Position numbers and translations under genes: made by a program
Assembly: GCF_016587355.1 (NCBI RefSeq)
Contig: NZ_BNJF01000004.1
Coordinates: forward strand, 248,001 to 312,000
Source: Ktedonospora formicarum
GTDB lineage: Bacteria; Chloroflexota; Ktedonobacteria; Ktedonobacterales; Ktedonobacteraceae
Direction: 5' to 3'
DNA length: 64,000 nt
Notes under the pieces: generated by a model
Told to the model about the DNA's origin: nothing
The model's input: only the letters and a program-made list of their open reading frames with translations
The model's database searches: none
In this document: positions 62,105 to 64,000 of the stretch, piece after piece
Numbering within the stretch: the stretch's first letter is position 1
Layout: each line of letters starts with the position of its first letter

Positions 62105-64000
62105 TCACTCCATCACGTGAACCTCAACCGTGTGCGGGCCAAGAATGGTTTCAAGAGTTGTATGCAATTGCGGAGTATACTTCACGGTATTCTCGCTTGG
62201 GGTCAGGCGTACCTCCCACTCACCACTGGTCACGAGAATGTCGTATTGGTCACGCCCTGGATGGGCCTGGAGACATTGACGAAGTTCCTGTACTTTCATA
62301 ATGTCATTCGAGACAGACACCTCATCGGTTCCACTCCGAACAATGGTGAGCCAGAGGTGATGCCGCTCGCGGTTCATTTCCTCTTCCAGCGCCTGCACGG
62401 GCATGATGCTACTACAGAGCAAGTTGGGCTCGTCATTGCGGATCTGGACCTCTCCTCGTAGGATCACTACCGCCTCTTCCACCCACTGCTCTCCGGTCTC
62501 TTTGTAGATTCTGGGAAAGACTGTCACCGCCATAGCCCCGTACATATCTTCCAGGTGAGCCATGCACATCGGATCCCCTTTCTTCGTGGTGATGCGATGA
62601 ACCTCTTTGAGCATCCCTCCCAGAACAACCTGCTGCTTTTCCAGTTCTGCGGTCACATCCGCAATGGGCTGCACTCCTTGCTCCTGGAAAAGGTCCGTTA
62701 AGTAGGAGAGAGGGTGGCGAGAAAGATAGATCCCGGTCAGTTCTTTTTCCCATTCAAGCAGTTGCTTGCGTGAGATGGACGGTGCGTCATCCGAGAGACG
62801 GAAGGCGAGTGTGGTTGTCGTCTCATCGTCGCCAAAGAGGCTGATGAGCCCGCGCTCTTTCGCGGCGCGCTCGCTCTTGCCGTATTGCATCGCTCGTTCC
62901 ACAGAGGCCAGCAAAACCTGTCGTTGTCCATCGGCGAAGCTATCCAGAGCACCTACTTTGATGAGCGTTTCCAGTGCCCCTTTGGCAAGCAAACGTGCGT
63001 CCACGCGTATGCACACATCAGCCAGTGAGGTAAAGGGGCCACCCTCCTCGCGTGCCGCAAGAAGCGCATCAATGGGACCATTGCCGATGCCTTTGATGGC
63101 AAGCAACCCAAAGCGCACGGCTTCGCCTTCCACAGTAAAGCCCTTGGCGCTCGCGTTAATGTCGGGGCCACGAACCTCGACTCCCAGACGCTTACACTCA
63201 GCGACTGCGCTGGCAATTTTCTTCGCATCGGCGGCTTCCGCTGTCATCGTTGCCGCCATAAACTCGGCGGGATAGTTGGCTTTGAGATAGGCACAATAGA
63301 ACGCAACCACAGCATAACTCGCGGCGTGTGGCTTGTTAAACCCGTAGCCGCCAAAGGGTTCAATGAGCGTAAAGAGTTCTTCGGCACGCTCTGGTCGCAT
63401 CCCATTGTGGATACAGCCCTGGATGAAATCCTGGCGGTAGCCTGCGACTTCCTCCACTTTCTTTTTACTGAGGGCCTTGCGAAATTTGTGCGCCTTGCCC
63501 CAGGAGAAGCCTGCGATATTGACGGCAATAAAAAGCACCTGATCTTGATACACAATGATGCCGTAGGACTCGTCGAGCCAGGTTGAGAGGCGGGGGTCAA
63601 GATACGCTACCTTCTTACGCCCGTGCTTGGCATCAATAAAATCGGGAATACTTTCCATCGGACCCGGACGATAGAGCGCGACCATTGCCGTGAGATCTTC
63701 GATACGGTTGGGGACCAGTTGCCTGACATATTCGCGCATCTTGGCTCCCTCCAACTGGAAGATTCCCGTCGTTTCGCCTGCCGCCAGGAGCGCAAACGCA
63801 TTGGCACGCCGCTTATCCTGCTGTCTGTCGCCAGTCTCATCGAGTGGAATACTTTCCAGGTCGATATCTTCCCCTCGGCTCTGCTTGATGAACTGGATCG
63901 TGGTATCAAGGATGGTCAGGTTGGAAAGCCCCAGAAAATCAAACTTGATCAGCCCCAGTTCTTCTAGATGACGTTGTTCATATTGCGTGATGCGCAACTG
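62105..64000 (-). CDS. dnaE: DNA polymerase III alpha subunit, C-terminal ~630 residues (cut by window edge)
   Basis: The frame is open to the window end. ITQYEQRHLEELGLIKFDFLGL and YRPGPMESIPDFIDAKHGRKK belong to the polymerase palm/fingers region. DESYGIIVYQDQVLFIAVNIAGFSWGKA is the fingers motif. GNGPIDALLAAREEGGPFTSLADVC is the HhH region, and VVLGGMLKEVHRITTKKGDPMCMAHLED the OB fold. The N-terminal PHP domain and catalytic Asp triad lie outside the window. It is the replicative polymerase subunit of DnaE1 or DnaE2/3 type, which cannot be told from this part. It is convergent with the flavoprotein remnant. Confidence 0.95.
   Translation of the reverse strand, partial: QLRITQYEQRHLEELGLIKFDFLGLSNLTILDTTIQFIKQSRGEDIDLESIPLDETGDRQQDKRRANAFALLAAGETTGIFQLEGAKMREYVRQLVPNRIEDLTAMVALYRPGPMESIPDFIDAKHGRKKVAYLDPRLSTWLDESYGIIVYQDQVLFIAVNIAGFSWGKAHKFRKALSKKKVEEVAGYRQDFIQGCIHNGMRPERAEELFTLIEPFGGYGFNKPHAASYAVVAFYCAYLKANYPAEFMAATMTAEAADAKKIASAVAECKRLGVEVRGPDINASAKGFTVEGEAVRFGLLAIKGIGNGPIDALLAAREEGGPFTSLADVCIRVDARLLAKGALETLIKVGALDSFADGQRQVLLASVERAMQYGKSERAAKERGLISLFGDDETTTTLAFRLSDDAPSISRKQLLEWEKELTGIYLSRHPLSYLTDLFQEQGVQPIADVTAELEKQQVVLGGMLKEVHRITTKKGDPMCMAHLEDMYGAMAVTVFPRIYKETGEQWVEEAVVILRGEVQIRNDEPNLLCSSIMPVQALEEEMNRERHHLWLTIVRSGTDEVSVSNDIMKVQELRQCLQAHPGRDQYDILVTSGEWEVRLTPSENTVKYTPQLHTTLETILGPHTVEVHVME

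Noticed and set aside
1-64000. Possible UAG recoding, as three broken genes (P450, IS66, flavoprotein) carry in-frame TAG
   Set aside because: Intact genes here also end with TAG (for example the XRE-TPR gene at 53997), and the affected genes bear other damage too.
1-64000. tRNA, rRNA or a replication origin
   Set aside because: I looked for cloverleaf-type patterns with TTCGA and CCA ends, conserved rRNA blocks and DnaA-box clusters and saw none; a tRNAscan/Infernal run would be decisive.

Overview
The window reads as an IS-rich accessory stretch of a Ktedonobacteria-like (Chloroflexi) chromosome. This placement is inference, made without database searches. It rests on a MalT/LuxR-type regulator with an extra N-terminal DNA-binding-like domain, XRE-TPR regulators, a kinase remnant, pentapeptide-repeat proteins, several TnpB elements, remnants of many IS families and about 50% GC. 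Many genes are broken by single-base indels at G/C runs or by in-frame stops. Some of these may be assembly errors, but the density of IS debris argues for real decay.

Layout. 0-8 kb: IS630 end, P450 remnant, serine hydrolase, a collapsed PadR/pentapeptide/ABC operon, a large LuxR-type regulator split at a C8 run, a broken integrase and a GNAT gene. 8-11 kb: hemA-hemC-hemD on the minus strand, with hemD cut off beside a 270-bp MITE-like element. 11-19 kb: a preQ0 (7-deazaguanine) cluster, queC divergent from queD-queE-folE. folE is apparently split near its 5' end by a TnpB element and by a complete Tn5-like IS with a 10-bp target duplication. 19-23 kb: a methyltransferase with a leader-peptide/terminator attenuator, then a BBE-type flavin oxidase.

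23-29.4 kb is the most unusual stretch. Three paralogous secreted proteins share a signal peptide, a 5' leader hairpin and a 3' hairpin, but carry different 9-residue tandem repeats built on RPYSYG. A fourth, unrelated Gly/Phe/Arg repeat protein lies on the opposite strand, together with a TnpB copy and an orphan omega-RNA-like sequence. 29.4-38 kb: an FG-GAP/PKD surface protein, IS66 debris, an M20 peptidase, a pentapeptide-TIR protein with a TIR-less paralogue, and a kinase stump.

38.6-45.6 kb: a minus-strand run of eight genes that looks like an uncharacterised signalling operon (CheY-like receiver, two small proteins, a membrane protein with a coiled coil, a DUF2332-like protein, an MFS transporter, an OmpR-type regulator without the phospho-acceptor Asp, a hypothetical protein). 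45.6-62 kb: duplicated XRE-TPR regulators behind phased T-tracts, a cupin, an IS701-like element, a SnoaL-like gene between 150-bp inverted repeats, an SDR lacking its catalytic Tyr, a nucleotidyltransferase, a second small TnpB copy, a TPR/flavoprotein pair with nonsense codons, and a protein with three ClpX-type zinc fingers fused to about nine kinesin-light-chain-type TPRs. The window ends inside dnaE, whose 3' end and flavoprotein neighbour occur a second time as remnants. I saw no tRNA, rRNA or CRISPR array.
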